Positions 1-7,314 of a DNA stretch of 64,000 bases are shown in pieces. The translations under genes were made by a program, and so were the position numbers. Every line of letters starts with the position of its first letter. Position 1 is the first letter of the stretch. Source of the DNA: Pricia mediterranea (lineage in GTDB: Bacteria; Bacteroidota; Bacteroidia; Flavobacteriales; Flavobacteriaceae); the NCBI RefSeq assembly GCF_032248455.1, contig NZ_JAVTTP010000001.1, positions 1,920,501-1,984,500 of the forward strand. The letters run 5' to 3'. The notes under the pieces were generated by a model that had not been told where the DNA came from, did no database searches, and saw only the letters and a program-made list of their open reading frames with translations.

Positions 1-1
1 T

Positions 2-175
2 GGACTAGGTGCCCGAACAGCGACTTTAGACGAGGCTGTCCGGCTGATCGGAGTGCGGGCGCCCATGCCGAGCGGAGACAAAATGCTAGTCCCGACGAAT
101 CGAACGAACCGCCATTTTGCGGTAACCTATCCGCTAGTGATAAACTGGATAAAATTCATTAAACAGCCAAAATAA
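2..175 (+). CDS. C-terminal end of an unrecognised protein (partial, enters from left edge)
   Basis: An open frame entering from the left edge encodes 57 residues and stops at TAA 173-175, 16 bases before the next start codon. It has coding character: a mixed-charge segment followed by a hydrophobic/aromatic patch (FAVTYPLVINWIKF) and a basic end (IKQPK). I do not recognise the family. Same strand and tight spacing to the ketosynthase suggest it belongs to the same pigment operon. The other two forward frames are less protein-like, but a short edge fragment cannot be assigned further. Confidence 0.55.
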   Translation, partial: GLGARTATLDEAVRLIGVRAPMPSGDKMLVPTNRTNRHFAVTYPLVINWIKFIKQPK

Positions 176-191
176 TTTCCTGAATCCAATA

Positions 192-1529
192 ATGATAAAC
201 GGAGTTGCAATAACGGGCATGGGTATCATTTCCGCCATTGGAAACAATGTGGCGGAAAACTATGCGTCACTTGTTGCGGGCAATAAGGGGATTACTAGGA
301 TATCACAGATCGAGACTATCCATAAGGATGAGATTATGGTCGGGGAAATTGCCGATACCAATCCCGAATTGGAAAAGCGACTGGGCTTTGCTGAAAATGA
401 GGTTTCCCGCACCGTGTTAATAGGATGCACTGCAGCAGCAGAGGCCGTCTCCCATGCAGGAATCACGGATATCAACGATTTGCGTACCGGGCTGATCTCT
501 GGTACAACCGTTGGGGGAATGGACAAATCGGAGCAGTATTTCTACGATTATTTTAACCGGCCCGAAGTAAGGCAGCATATTACCGGCCTGCACGCGGGCG
601 ATTCCACAAAAAAAATAGCGGCGCATTTGGGTCTCGAAGAGAGCTTTGTGACCACGATCAGCACCGCCTGCTCCTCGGCGGCCAATGCCATCATGTTAGG
701 GGCGCGGATGATACGCTCCGGCCAACTCGATCGGGCCATTGTAGGCGGTACCGACTGCCTTTCAAAATTCACCATTAACGGCTTTAAGACCCTCCTGATC
801 TTGTCCGATACCTATAGTGCCCCTTTTGACGAAGAACGGAAAGGCCTGAACTTGGGAGAGGCCGCGGCCTACCTGGTGTTGGAGTCCGAAGCGCTTGTCA
901 AAAAAAGGGATGCATCGGTACTCGGCTATGTGACTGGCTATGGCAATGCCAACGATGCCTACCATCAAACGGCCTCTTCCGAACACGGCGACGGCGCGGT
1001 ACTTGCTATGGAAAAAGCCCTGAAAACAGGGGGACTTCGGGCCTCCGATATCGACTACGTCAACGCACACGGCACGGCAACCCCCAACAATGATCTGTCG
1101 GAGGGACGGGCGCTGATACGGGTTTTTGGCGAGAAAGGAAACGCTAACGGCAATGCTGGCGAGGGCGGTACTGACGGTCGGGGCAACGCTGGCCGCGACA
1201 AAGGGGACAAGCACCTTCATGACAAACTGCGAGGTCTCGGAAAAGGGCCAGGCAATGGCAGCAAGTTCAAAAAAGTTCCCGATTTCAGCTCTACCAAAGC
1301 CTTTACCGGGCACACCTTGGCCGCGGCCGGAGGGGTAGAAGCGGTCTATTCCATATTGGCGCTGCAACACAACACCATTTTTCCGAACCTCAACTATAAA
1401 ACCCCGATGAAAGAATTTGACCTCTCCCCCGTTACCGAGGTCACCAGAAGACCATTACAGCACGTACTTTCGAATTCCTTTGGATTCGGGGGCAATTGTT
1501 CGACCTTGATATTTTCTAAGGAAGTGTGA
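192..1529 (+). CDS. Beta-ketoacyl-ACP synthase (KAS II / polyene ketosynthase) with Gly-rich insertion
   Basis: Condensing enzyme of the FabF type, expected to extend an ACP-bound polyene or alkyl chain. The thiolase-fold triad is visible: Cys160 in TACSS, His293 in NAHGTATPNND and His374 in FTGHTLAAAG; the C-terminal signature NSFGFGGNCS is also intact. At 445 residues it is longer than the usual 400-410; the excess is a Gly/Asn/Lys-rich stretch at residues 314-361 between the second and third catalytic segments. It heads a run of co-directional genes, followed closely by a partner lacking the active-site Cys (1779-2846), the KS/CLF pairing known from aryl polyene and flexirubin clusters. 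The product class is inferred from this context. Confidence 0.93.
   Translation: MINGVAITGMGIISAIGNNVAENYASLVAGNKGITRISQIETIHKDEIMVGEIADTNPELEKRLGFAENEVSRTVLIGCTAAAEAVSHAGITDINDLRTGLISGTTVGGMDKSEQYFYDYFNRPEVRQHITGLHAGDSTKKIAAHLGLEESFVTTISTACSSAANAIMLGARMIRSGQLDRAIVGGTDCLSKFTINGFKTLLILSDTYSAPFDEERKGLNLGEAAAYLVLESEALVKKRDASVLGYVTGYGNANDAYHQTASSEHGDGAVLAMEKALKTGGLRASDIDYVNAHGTATPNNDLSEGRALIRVFGEKGNANGNAGEGGTDGRGNAGRDKGDKHLHDKLRGLGKGPGNGSKFKKVPDFSSTKAFTGHTLAAAGGVEAVYSILALQHNTIFPNLNYKTPMKEFDLSPVTEVTRRPLQHVLSNSFGFGGNCSTLIFSKEV
1131..1274 (+). other. In-frame low-complexity insertion in the ketosynthase
   Basis: This 144-base stretch encodes 48 residues dominated by Gly, Asn, Lys and Asp. Conserved ketosynthase sequence stops at RALIRVFG just before it and resumes at VPDFSSTKAFTGH just after it. 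The DNA shows degenerate reiterations of a GGCAAcGcTGGc-like unit, consistent with expansion of a short repeat. It should form a disordered surface loop; the frame is preserved on both sides. Confidence 0.75.
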
Positions 1530-1538
1530 CAGGAAGAC

Positions 1539-1762
1539 ATGAAGATCAACAAAGAAAATAAAACGTATTTCGAGCTGACTATTTTAACTACGGTAGCTGA
1601 TACCGACGAGGCTTATTTTCTCAGCAAAAACAACTATTCGGGTGTGGGATTCCGGCCCACCGGTACACGTCCACTTTATGCAAGTTTTCAAACAAAAGGT
1701 TCTGGTAGATGCACAAGCTAAAAACCCCACAATTGCACAGGCAAAACTCCTAAATCTATAAA
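1539..1762 (+). pseudogene. Small ORF, possibly a collapsed or frameshifted gene
   Basis: An ATG frame at 1539 encodes 60 residues and stops at 1721. From about 1650 a second frame reads in continuation (FMQVFKQKVLVDAQAKNP...) and stops at TAA 1760-1762, 16 bases before the next gene. The N-terminal part (DTDEAYFLSKNNYSGVGF) and the tail of the second frame both look protein-like, while the end of the first frame (QTKGSGRCTS) does not. This fits a gene reduced by internal deletion or frameshift, but a real 60-residue protein cannot be excluded. Family not recognised. Confidence 0.35.
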
Positions 1763-1778
1763 TTAATAAACCAAAGTA

Positions 1779-2846
1779 ATGCCCGTTTACATCAACAGCA
1801 CAGGATCTGTTTCCGCTCAGAAGACCTTTGATAGTGCGCTATTTCTGGAGGAAATCGTTCGACATAACGAGACTGTGCTGAACGTCATCGCACCCAATTA
1901 CAAGGAATATATACCTCCTGCGGCGGCACGAAGGATGGCGGAGGGCATCAAGATGAGCACGGTGGCCGCCAAAACGGCAATGACCGAAGCTGCCATGAAA
2001 GAAGACGAAATCGATGCCATCATCGTGGGCACCGGTCTGGGCTGCATCGGCGATTCGGAAAAATTCGTCAGCGATATCATCAACAACGACGAGCAGTTTC
2101 TGACCCCTACGCGCTTTATCCAGTCCTCCCACAATACCGTGGCCGGCCAGATTGCTTTGGGCATAGGCTGTAAAGGCCATAATTTCACCTACGTACATTC
2201 CGCCATCTCTTTCGAATCGGCATTGTTGGATGCAAAAATGCAATTGGATATCGGGGAGGCATCGCATATTCTGGTCGGCGGGGTCGATGAACTGGTCGAT
2301 CATCATGTGGACACCCATCGGTTGATCGGACACATCAAGCAAGAGCCGGTAGAAACCATGTCTCTTTTAGAATCGGGTACAGAAGGTGCCGTCTTTTCCG
2401 AGGGTGCCCATTTTTTTACGCTTTCCAATGAAAAACGGGACTCTTGTAATGCCGAACTGGTGGCGGTCAAGACGTACAATACTTTGGCGGAAGACCAGGT
2501 GGCAGAAAAAACAGCGTCATTTTTATCCGAAAACGGGATGGATCCGGATGCCATAGATGTAATCGTTCTCGGCTATAACGGGGATGTGGAATTCGACGGT
2601 TACTACGATGCACTCAGAGAAGGCTTGTTCGAAAATACTGCCCAGACCTACTTCAAACATTTATCAGGTGAGTACGATACCGTCTCGGGATTCGGTTTTT
2701 GGCTCGCCAACAAAATCCTGAAAAGACAATCCATCCCCCAAGCGGTCCGCCTGAATATGGGGGATGCAAAATCTCCCGAGACCATACTGATCTACAATCA
2801 ATACCGTGGCGAAAACCACAGCTTTACCTTACTTCGAAAATGTTGA
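1779..2846 (+). CDS. Ketosynthase-like chain-length factor (no active-site Cys)
   Basis: 355-residue thiolase-fold protein of the beta-ketoacyl synthase family. At the position where the upstream enzyme has TACSS this one reads VHSAISFES, with no cysteine, and the two catalytic His motifs are not recognisable. Such inactive partners form heterodimers with an active ketosynthase and set chain length in type II polyketide and aryl polyene systems. The end overlaps the next start by 7 bases (ATGTTGA), implying translational coupling. The role as partner of the 192-1529 product is inferred from adjacency. Confidence 0.85.
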   Translation: MPVYINSTGSVSAQKTFDSALFLEEIVRHNETVLNVIAPNYKEYIPPAAARRMAEGIKMSTVAAKTAMTEAAMKEDEIDAIIVGTGLGCIGDSEKFVSDIINNDEQFLTPTRFIQSSHNTVAGQIALGIGCKGHNFTYVHSAISFESALLDAKMQLDIGEASHILVGGVDELVDHHVDTHRLIGHIKQEPVETMSLLESGTEGAVFSEGAHFFTLSNEKRDSCNAELVAVKTYNTLAEDQVAEKTASFLSENGMDPDAIDVIVLGYNGDVEFDGYYDALREGLFENTAQTYFKHLSGEYDTVSGFGFWLANKILKRQSIPQAVRLNMGDAKSPETILIYNQYRGENHSFTLLRKC

Positions 2847-3628
2847 GGCGCAGGGTAATCAATCCTATGGCACTGATTTTAACCTCGAGCTTGGCCGTTA
2901 TGGCCTTTTTTGTGCCAATCCCGTGGTGGGCTTTCGCGTTACTTGTTCTCGCTTGGTTGATCATAACCGCCATGGGTTCTTTTTTCGTGGGATGGGACTA
3001 CCATTTAAAATCCTTGCACCACAACCCGGATACGGGCGAGAATTGGGTGTCCCTTACTTTTGACGACGGCCCTAACCCGGAATTTACGCCAAGAGTCCTG
3101 AAACTATTGAAGAAGCATGGCGCCACAGCCACTTTTTTCTGTATCGGAAAGCAAATCGAAAGGCATCCGGAAATTTTAAAGCAAATTCTTGAAGAAGGAC
3201 ATTCGATAGGAAACCATACCTATTCCCATTCCCGCACCTTCGGATTTTTTACCTCCAAGAAGGTAAAGTCCGAATTATTGGCTACAAAATCCGTTGTTGA
3301 ACAATTAACGGGACTCAAAATGAACCTCTACCGTCCGGCCTTTGGGGTTACGAATCCCCAGATCGAAAAAGCGATAAAAAGCTTGGGACTGCTATCCGTC
3401 GGATGGAGCGTACGCTCATTGGATACTACCCCCCGGTCCGAGGATAGAATATATCTTCGAATCACGCGGCGGGTCGCTAAGGGCGATATCATCCTTTTGC
3501 ATGACACCAGTGAAAAGACCCTCGCTGTTTTGGAACGGTTATTGGTATTTTTGCGGAAGAAAAACCTAGAGTCCGTTCCCGCGAATAGACTTCTGGAAAT
3601 TGAGGCCTATGAGCAACTTGAAAGTTAA
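2840..3628 (+). CDS. Polysaccharide deacetylase family protein, membrane-anchored
   Basis: 262 residues from the ATG at 2840, which overlaps the stop of the preceding gene; an upstream in-frame start at 2699 would lie wholly inside that gene and adds a non-conserved leader. Two hydrophobic segments (roughly residues 10-50) anchor the protein. The NodB-type fold is shown by TFDDGPNPEFTP (catalytic Asp pair), the metal motif HTYSHS, RPAFG and LLHDT. NodB-family enzymes remove N-acetyl groups from amino sugars; this member recurs in flexirubin-type clusters with unknown substrate. Confidence 0.88.
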   Translation: MLRRRVINPMALILTSSLAVMAFFVPIPWWAFALLVLAWLIITAMGSFFVGWDYHLKSLHHNPDTGENWVSLTFDDGPNPEFTPRVLKLLKKHGATATFFCIGKQIERHPEILKQILEEGHSIGNHTYSHSRTFGFFTSKKVKSELLATKSVVEQLTGLKMNLYRPAFGVTNPQIEKAIKSLGLLSVGWSVRSLDTTPRSEDRIYLRITRRVAKGDIILLHDTSEKTLAVLERLLVFLRKKNLESVPANRLLEIEAYEQLES

Positions 3629-3770
3629 GATACTTTATCAGTTCCCCGCAACCTTGTCCGCCACATCCAAGTCGGGACTAGCAATTCAGAAGTGTATGTA
3701 TCCGCCGACCGCAAGTGATTCGAACCATCCGGTAACCAAGACCATCTCTAGCGGTGTGCCCGCTCCCGAG

Positions 3771-4397
3771 ATGTTTTGGAGCGGCGCGCTCTTTCTTTTG
3801 TTTCTTTTGTTCTCCACTACAGTTTTTGCCCAGACCCCAATGTCCGCTGCCGAGGCGAAGGCCCTACGGACGACGGTAAAAAAACAGGCCGATACCACAA
3901 CGACAATTACCAGCGATTTCATCCAATACAAGCACCTCGATTTTCTCTCCGAGGACATCGAATCGAAGGGTCGATTGGCTTTCAAGGCACCGGATAGGGT
4001 CAAATGGGAATATGTAACCCCTTTTTCCTACGCCATCATCTTCAAAGACCAAAGACTGTATATCAACGACGCCGGCAACAAAAGCGATCTGGACATCGGT
4101 GGAAACAAGATTTTCGAACAGCTAAGTCAACTGATAACGGCAAGCATTCGCGGCAATCTGTTCGACGAGCAACAATTCGATATCTCCTATTTTAAAAAAG
4201 AAGGCCATAGTCTGGTGCATCTCATACCAAAGGATGCCCAATTTTCGGAGTTTATCAAGGCATTTCATATGACATTTAATCCGTCGGGCGAAGTGACCGA
4301 GGTGAAAATGATCGAACCATCCGACGATTATACCCGGATCGTCTTTAGCAATCGAAAGACCAATCAACCCCTATCGGATGCGGATTTTGATCAGTAG
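3771..4397 (+). CDS. LolA-like outer-membrane lipoprotein carrier
   Basis: 208 residues from ATG 3771, chosen because a clean signal peptide follows immediately (FWSGALFLLFLLFSTTVFAQ). The frame is open upstream to ATG 3609, but that leader is polar and unlike an export signal. The mature part (TITSDFIQYKHLDFLSEDIESKG, then FKAPDRVKWEY and later beta-strands) matches the LolA/LolB half-barrel seen in polyene clusters, where it is thought to carry lipid-like product across the periplasm. The C-terminus overlaps the next gene by 20 bases. Confidence 0.85.
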   Translation: MFWSGALFLLFLLFSTTVFAQTPMSAAEAKALRTTVKKQADTTTTITSDFIQYKHLDFLSEDIESKGRLAFKAPDRVKWEYVTPFSYAIIFKDQRLYINDAGNKSDLDIGGNKIFEQLSQLITASIRGNLFDEQQFDISYFKKEGHSLVHLIPKDAQFSEFIKAFHMTFNPSGEVTEVKMIEPSDDYTRIVFSNRKTNQPLSDADFDQ

Positions 4398-4989
4398 TCT
4401 TATCGCCTTTGCCTGTATCGCCTGTGCCTCTTACCCCAAGAAAAACGGCTTCGAAGCGGTGGAGAACATCGCAATAAAAGTTCTGAATCCTTATTTTTCG
4501 GATAGGGCCAAAGATTATGTTTACAAGGCCAAGGTCGAAGCCTTCGACAAAACCTTTGGGGGACTGCTCATCCTGAAAAAACTGGGTATAAACCATCACC
4601 GCATCGTTTTTACGACCGAAATGGGGAACACGTTGTTCGATTTCAGCTTCCAAAACGGTGGGTTTAGGGTAAACCGAATTGTAAAGGAAATGGACCGCAA
4701 AATACTGATCAGCATCCTAAAAAAGGATTTCGCGGCCCTCATTGTCGAACAGCCGCCCGTGTTGCAAACATTCATCGATAATGACAATAGGGTGTATGCC
4801 ACCGATATCCTATCCAAAAAACACTATTTTTACCGTTCGGAAGGGCAATTGGACAAAATTGTACGGGTAAAAAACGCTAAGGAAAAAGTAGTTTTCCTGT
4901 TTTCGGAAACGGAAGTACATCGGGCCGGCAAAATCGAGATTTTACACTCCGGGTTTCCATTGGCCATCACCTTAATCGGGATTTATTGA
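4378..4989 (+). CDS. Lipoprotein of the polyene cluster
   Basis: 203 residues beginning with a lipoprotein signal (RILISSLIAFACIACAS; lipobox Cys about residue 16). The body is beta-rich with no catalytic motif that I recognise. It starts inside the 3' end of the LolA-like gene and ends 7 bases before the hotdog-protein gene, so it is certainly operonic. Pairing of a LolA-like carrier with a small outer-membrane lipoprotein is suggestive of a LolB-like receiver role, which is inference only. Confidence 0.75.
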   Translation: MRILISSLIAFACIACASYPKKNGFEAVENIAIKVLNPYFSDRAKDYVYKAKVEAFDKTFGGLLILKKLGINHHRIVFTTEMGNTLFDFSFQNGGFRVNRIVKEMDRKILISILKKDFAALIVEQPPVLQTFIDNDNRVYATDILSKKHYFYRSEGQLDKIVRVKNAKEKVVFLFSETEVHRAGKIEILHSGFPLAITLIGIY

Positions 4990-4996
4990 AGATAGT

Positions 4997-5383
4997 ATGT
5001 TGATACAAAATTTATATAGCATTCAAAGCTTTACCGCGAACGGGGAATCGGTATCTGCTTCGGTGAAACTGAACAAGGACCACGAAGTATTCAAGGGCCA
5101 TTTCCCCGGAAATCCCATTATGCCAGGCGTCTGTACCATTCAACTGGTCAAGGAATTGACGGAAAAGGCCCTGAAAAAAGAGCTCTTTTTATCTGTTGTG
5201 TCCAACGTAAAATTTATGGCCATTATCAATCCCGAAAAAAACGACACGATACAGGTAAGCCTGCACATCTCACAGGAGGAAGGAAACATAAAAGTAAAAA
5301 ATAGCGTGTCTTTCGACGATACCTTGGCACTAAAATCGAACGCACGGTTTCGGCCAATGGAGATTCATAAGGGCAAGGATTAA
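4997..5383 (+). CDS. FabZ-like 3-hydroxyacyl-ACP dehydratase (hotdog fold)
   Basis: 128-residue single hotdog domain. The catalytic-helix motif GHFPGNPIMPGV is intact, including the active-site His. In FabZ the next turn supplies a catalytic Glu (VLQIEA-type); here the aligned segment is VCTIQLVKEL, with Gln at that position. Similar sequences occur in flexirubin clusters, so it may be a subfamily trait. Expected role: dehydration of 3-hydroxyacyl-ACP to build conjugated double bonds. It lies between the lipoprotein and an exported protein of the same operon. Confidence 0.87.
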   Translation: MLIQNLYSIQSFTANGESVSASVKLNKDHEVFKGHFPGNPIMPGVCTIQLVKELTEKALKKELFLSVVSNVKFMAIINPEKNDTIQVSLHISQEEGNIKVKNSVSFDDTLALKSNARFRPMEIHKGKD

Positions 5384-5436
5384 GAAATTTCTTCTAAAGC
5401 TTAGGCCAAAACCATGACCAAGATAAAAATACCGCA

Positions 5437-5997
5437 ATGAAACTATCCTTGGTACTATTTTTTATAGGATGGGCGACAGGCTTTATCGGCCCTATGGAAC
5501 CGACGTCGGCGAAAATGGACCCAACCGGTAATGCATTCATTTACCGCCCCTTAGACACCATCGACCTCGCCACCGTCAGGGAGGAGTATCGCGAAGCCTC
5601 ACAAAACGAGGAAGCGACCAAAGCGCTGTATCAGGCTTTAACGGGCGTAGGAAAAGACGACAACACGGTCTTGGTAGCCTACAGGGGAGCGGTCACCACC
5701 ATGATGGCGGATTACGCGCAGGGCATCAAAGACAAAAAAACTTTATTTAAGGAGGGTCGGGAGCTTTTGGAACATGCCATAGAAACCGAGCCTGACAACG
5801 TAGAAATCCGGTGCATCCGTCTCAGCGTACAGGAAAATGTGCCCAAAATTACGGGATACCACAAAGAGATAGAGGCAGACAAACAGTTTATTCTCGAAAA
5901 TTGTGCCTCAATGACCGATAAAGGCGCGAAGGCCTTTGTCAAGAGATATGTCTCCCAGTCCGAAGCCTTTACCGAGGCCGAAAAACGAATGATCTAG
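5437..5997 (+). CDS. Exported helical protein of unknown function
   Basis: 186 residues with an N-terminal hydrophobic signal (KLSLVLFFIGWATGFIG). The remainder is largely helical and charged (EEYREASQNEEATKALYQAL; EGRELLEHAIETEPDNVEIR) with TPR-like spacing but no clear repeat. No catalytic residues are recognisable. It sits in the pigment operon 53 bases after the hotdog gene and before an internal promoter. The family appears to travel with such clusters; function unknown. Confidence 0.75.
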   Translation: MKLSLVLFFIGWATGFIGPMEPTSAKMDPTGNAFIYRPLDTIDLATVREEYREASQNEEATKALYQALTGVGKDDNTVLVAYRGAVTTMMADYAQGIKDKKTLFKEGRELLEHAIETEPDNVEIRCIRLSVQENVPKITGYHKEIEADKQFILENCASMTDKGAKAFVKRYVSQSEAFTEAEKRMI

Positions 5998-6085
5998 AAG
6001 CGGGAACGAAATAGGCTGGCAAAGCTACCTTCCGGCCGCTAACTATGAAAATCGGACCTAGAAGAACAACTCAAGACGAGTTCAT

Positions 6086-6093
6086 TATCTTTG
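6086..6093 (+). promoter_or_regulatory. Bacteroidota -7 promoter element inside the pigment cluster
   Basis: TATCTTTG is an exact match to TAnnTTTG. Transcription would start near 6100, about 45 bases before ATG 6145. It argues against a TTG start at 6091 for the following gene and suggests the glycosyltransferase and downstream genes can be transcribed separately. I see no clear -33 TTTG. Confidence 0.55.
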
Positions 6094-6144
6094 CCGTGTA
6101 AAAAACGTCCTGTGCCGACCCTTGTCCCATACGTACAAAACACC

Positions 6145-7314
6145 ATGCAACGGCTTAAATGCTGCGTGCTGGTGCCCACCTACAACAATGCCCGCACCTT
6201 GGGCAGGGTGTTGGACGGGGTGCTACGGCAAACCCGAAACATCATCGTAGTCAATGACGGTGCTACGGATGGCACTGCGGAAATCCTTAGGGATTACCCA
6301 CAAATACATCAAGTAAGTTTTCCGAAAAACAAGGGGAAAGGCCATGCGTTGCAGGTCGGGTTTCGAGAGGCTCTCGAACTGGGTTACGACTTCGCCATCA
6401 GCATCGATTCTGACGGACAGCATTTTCCGGAGGATATTCCCGTTTTTTTGGAAGCCCTACAACAGGAAGAAACCGATAACGTGCTCTACATAGGGTCACG
6501 CAATATGAAGCAGCACGACGTGCCCGGGTCCAGTAGTTTTGGTAACAGATTCTCGAATTTCTGGTTCTGGTTCGAAACCGGTACCTGGTTGACCGATACC
6601 CAATGTGGTTATCGGCTTTATCCCCTCAGGGAAACCGAAAAACTGAATCTGTACACCCCGAAATTCGAATTTGAAATCGAGGTCATCGTAAAAGCCGCGT
6701 GGAACGGCACCTTAGTAAAGAACGTTCCCGTAAGAATCTCCTACGACGCCACGGAACGCGTATCCCATTTTAGAAAAGGTCCTGATTTTGCGCGTATTAG
6801 CGCACTGAACACAATGTTCGTTATGATGGCGGTGTTTTACATCAAGCCTAGGGATTTCTTCCGGAAGGTCAAGCAAAAGGGAGTGAAGAAATTCTTGTCC
6901 GAGGATGTCTTAGGCAGCAATGACTCCCCCAGAAAGAAGGCCTTATCCATTGCATTGGGTCTCTTCATCGGCCTGAGTCCGTTTTGGGGACTACACACGC
7001 TCTTGGTACTCGGAATGGCGTTCTTGCTAAAATTAAATAAACCGATCGCCTTTGCCTTTTCGAACATCAGCCTTCCCCCGTTCATCCCATTTATCCTCTA
7101 CGCCAGCGTGCAAACGGGAGCTTGGATCCTGGGAGAGAGGCATTTTTTCGCTTTGGATCATATTGCGGACAACCTATTGGCCCTAAAGGGGTTAAAAACA
7201 TACATTTTAGGAAGTTTTGTACTGGCGACCGTCGTTTCCATACTATCGGGATTGGTCGGCTATCTGGCCCTGAACCAGATGGCCAAACGGAAAATAGCTG
7301 TCGAAAATGGATAA
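6145..7314 (+). CDS. Family 2 glycosyltransferase fused to DUF2062 membrane domain
   Basis: 389 residues from ATG 6145. The N-terminal half is a DPM-like GT-A glycosyltransferase (CCVLVPTYNNARTLGRVLDG, VVNDGATDGT, SIDSDGQHFPED, then DTQCGYRLYP). The C-terminal part, after about residue 250, is a DUF2062 domain with several transmembrane segments (GLFIGLSPFWGLHTLLVLGMA; FAFSNISLPPFIPF). The last 8 bases overlap the exporter gene (ATGGATAA). GT2-DUF2062 proteins are common in polyene and flexirubin clusters; the sugar or lipid acceptor is unknown. Confidence 0.88.
   Translation: MQRLKCCVLVPTYNNARTLGRVLDGVLRQTRNIIVVNDGATDGTAEILRDYPQIHQVSFPKNKGKGHALQVGFREALELGYDFAISIDSDGQHFPEDIPVFLEALQQEETDNVLYIGSRNMKQHDVPGSSSFGNRFSNFWFWFETGTWLTDTQCGYRLYPLRETEKLNLYTPKFEFEIEVIVKAAWNGTLVKNVPVRISYDATERVSHFRKGPDFARISALNTMFVMMAVFYIKPRDFFRKVKQKGVKKFLSEDVLGSNDSPRKKALSIALGLFIGLSPFWGLHTLLVLGMAFLLKLNKPIAFAFSNISLPPFIPFILYASVQTGAWILGERHFFALDHIADNLLALKGLKTYILGSFVLATVVSILSGLVGYLALNQMAKRKIAVENG

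Noticed and set aside
762-1370. Long open frame on the minus strand across the ketosynthase gene
   Set aside because: Antisense to a gene with intact catalytic motifs and driven by its third-position GC; no motif, signal or start context of its own.
3600-3770. Longer N-terminus for the LolA-like protein (starts at 3600 or 3609)
   Set aside because: The added 54-57 residues are polar and would bury a clear signal peptide that begins at ATG 3771.
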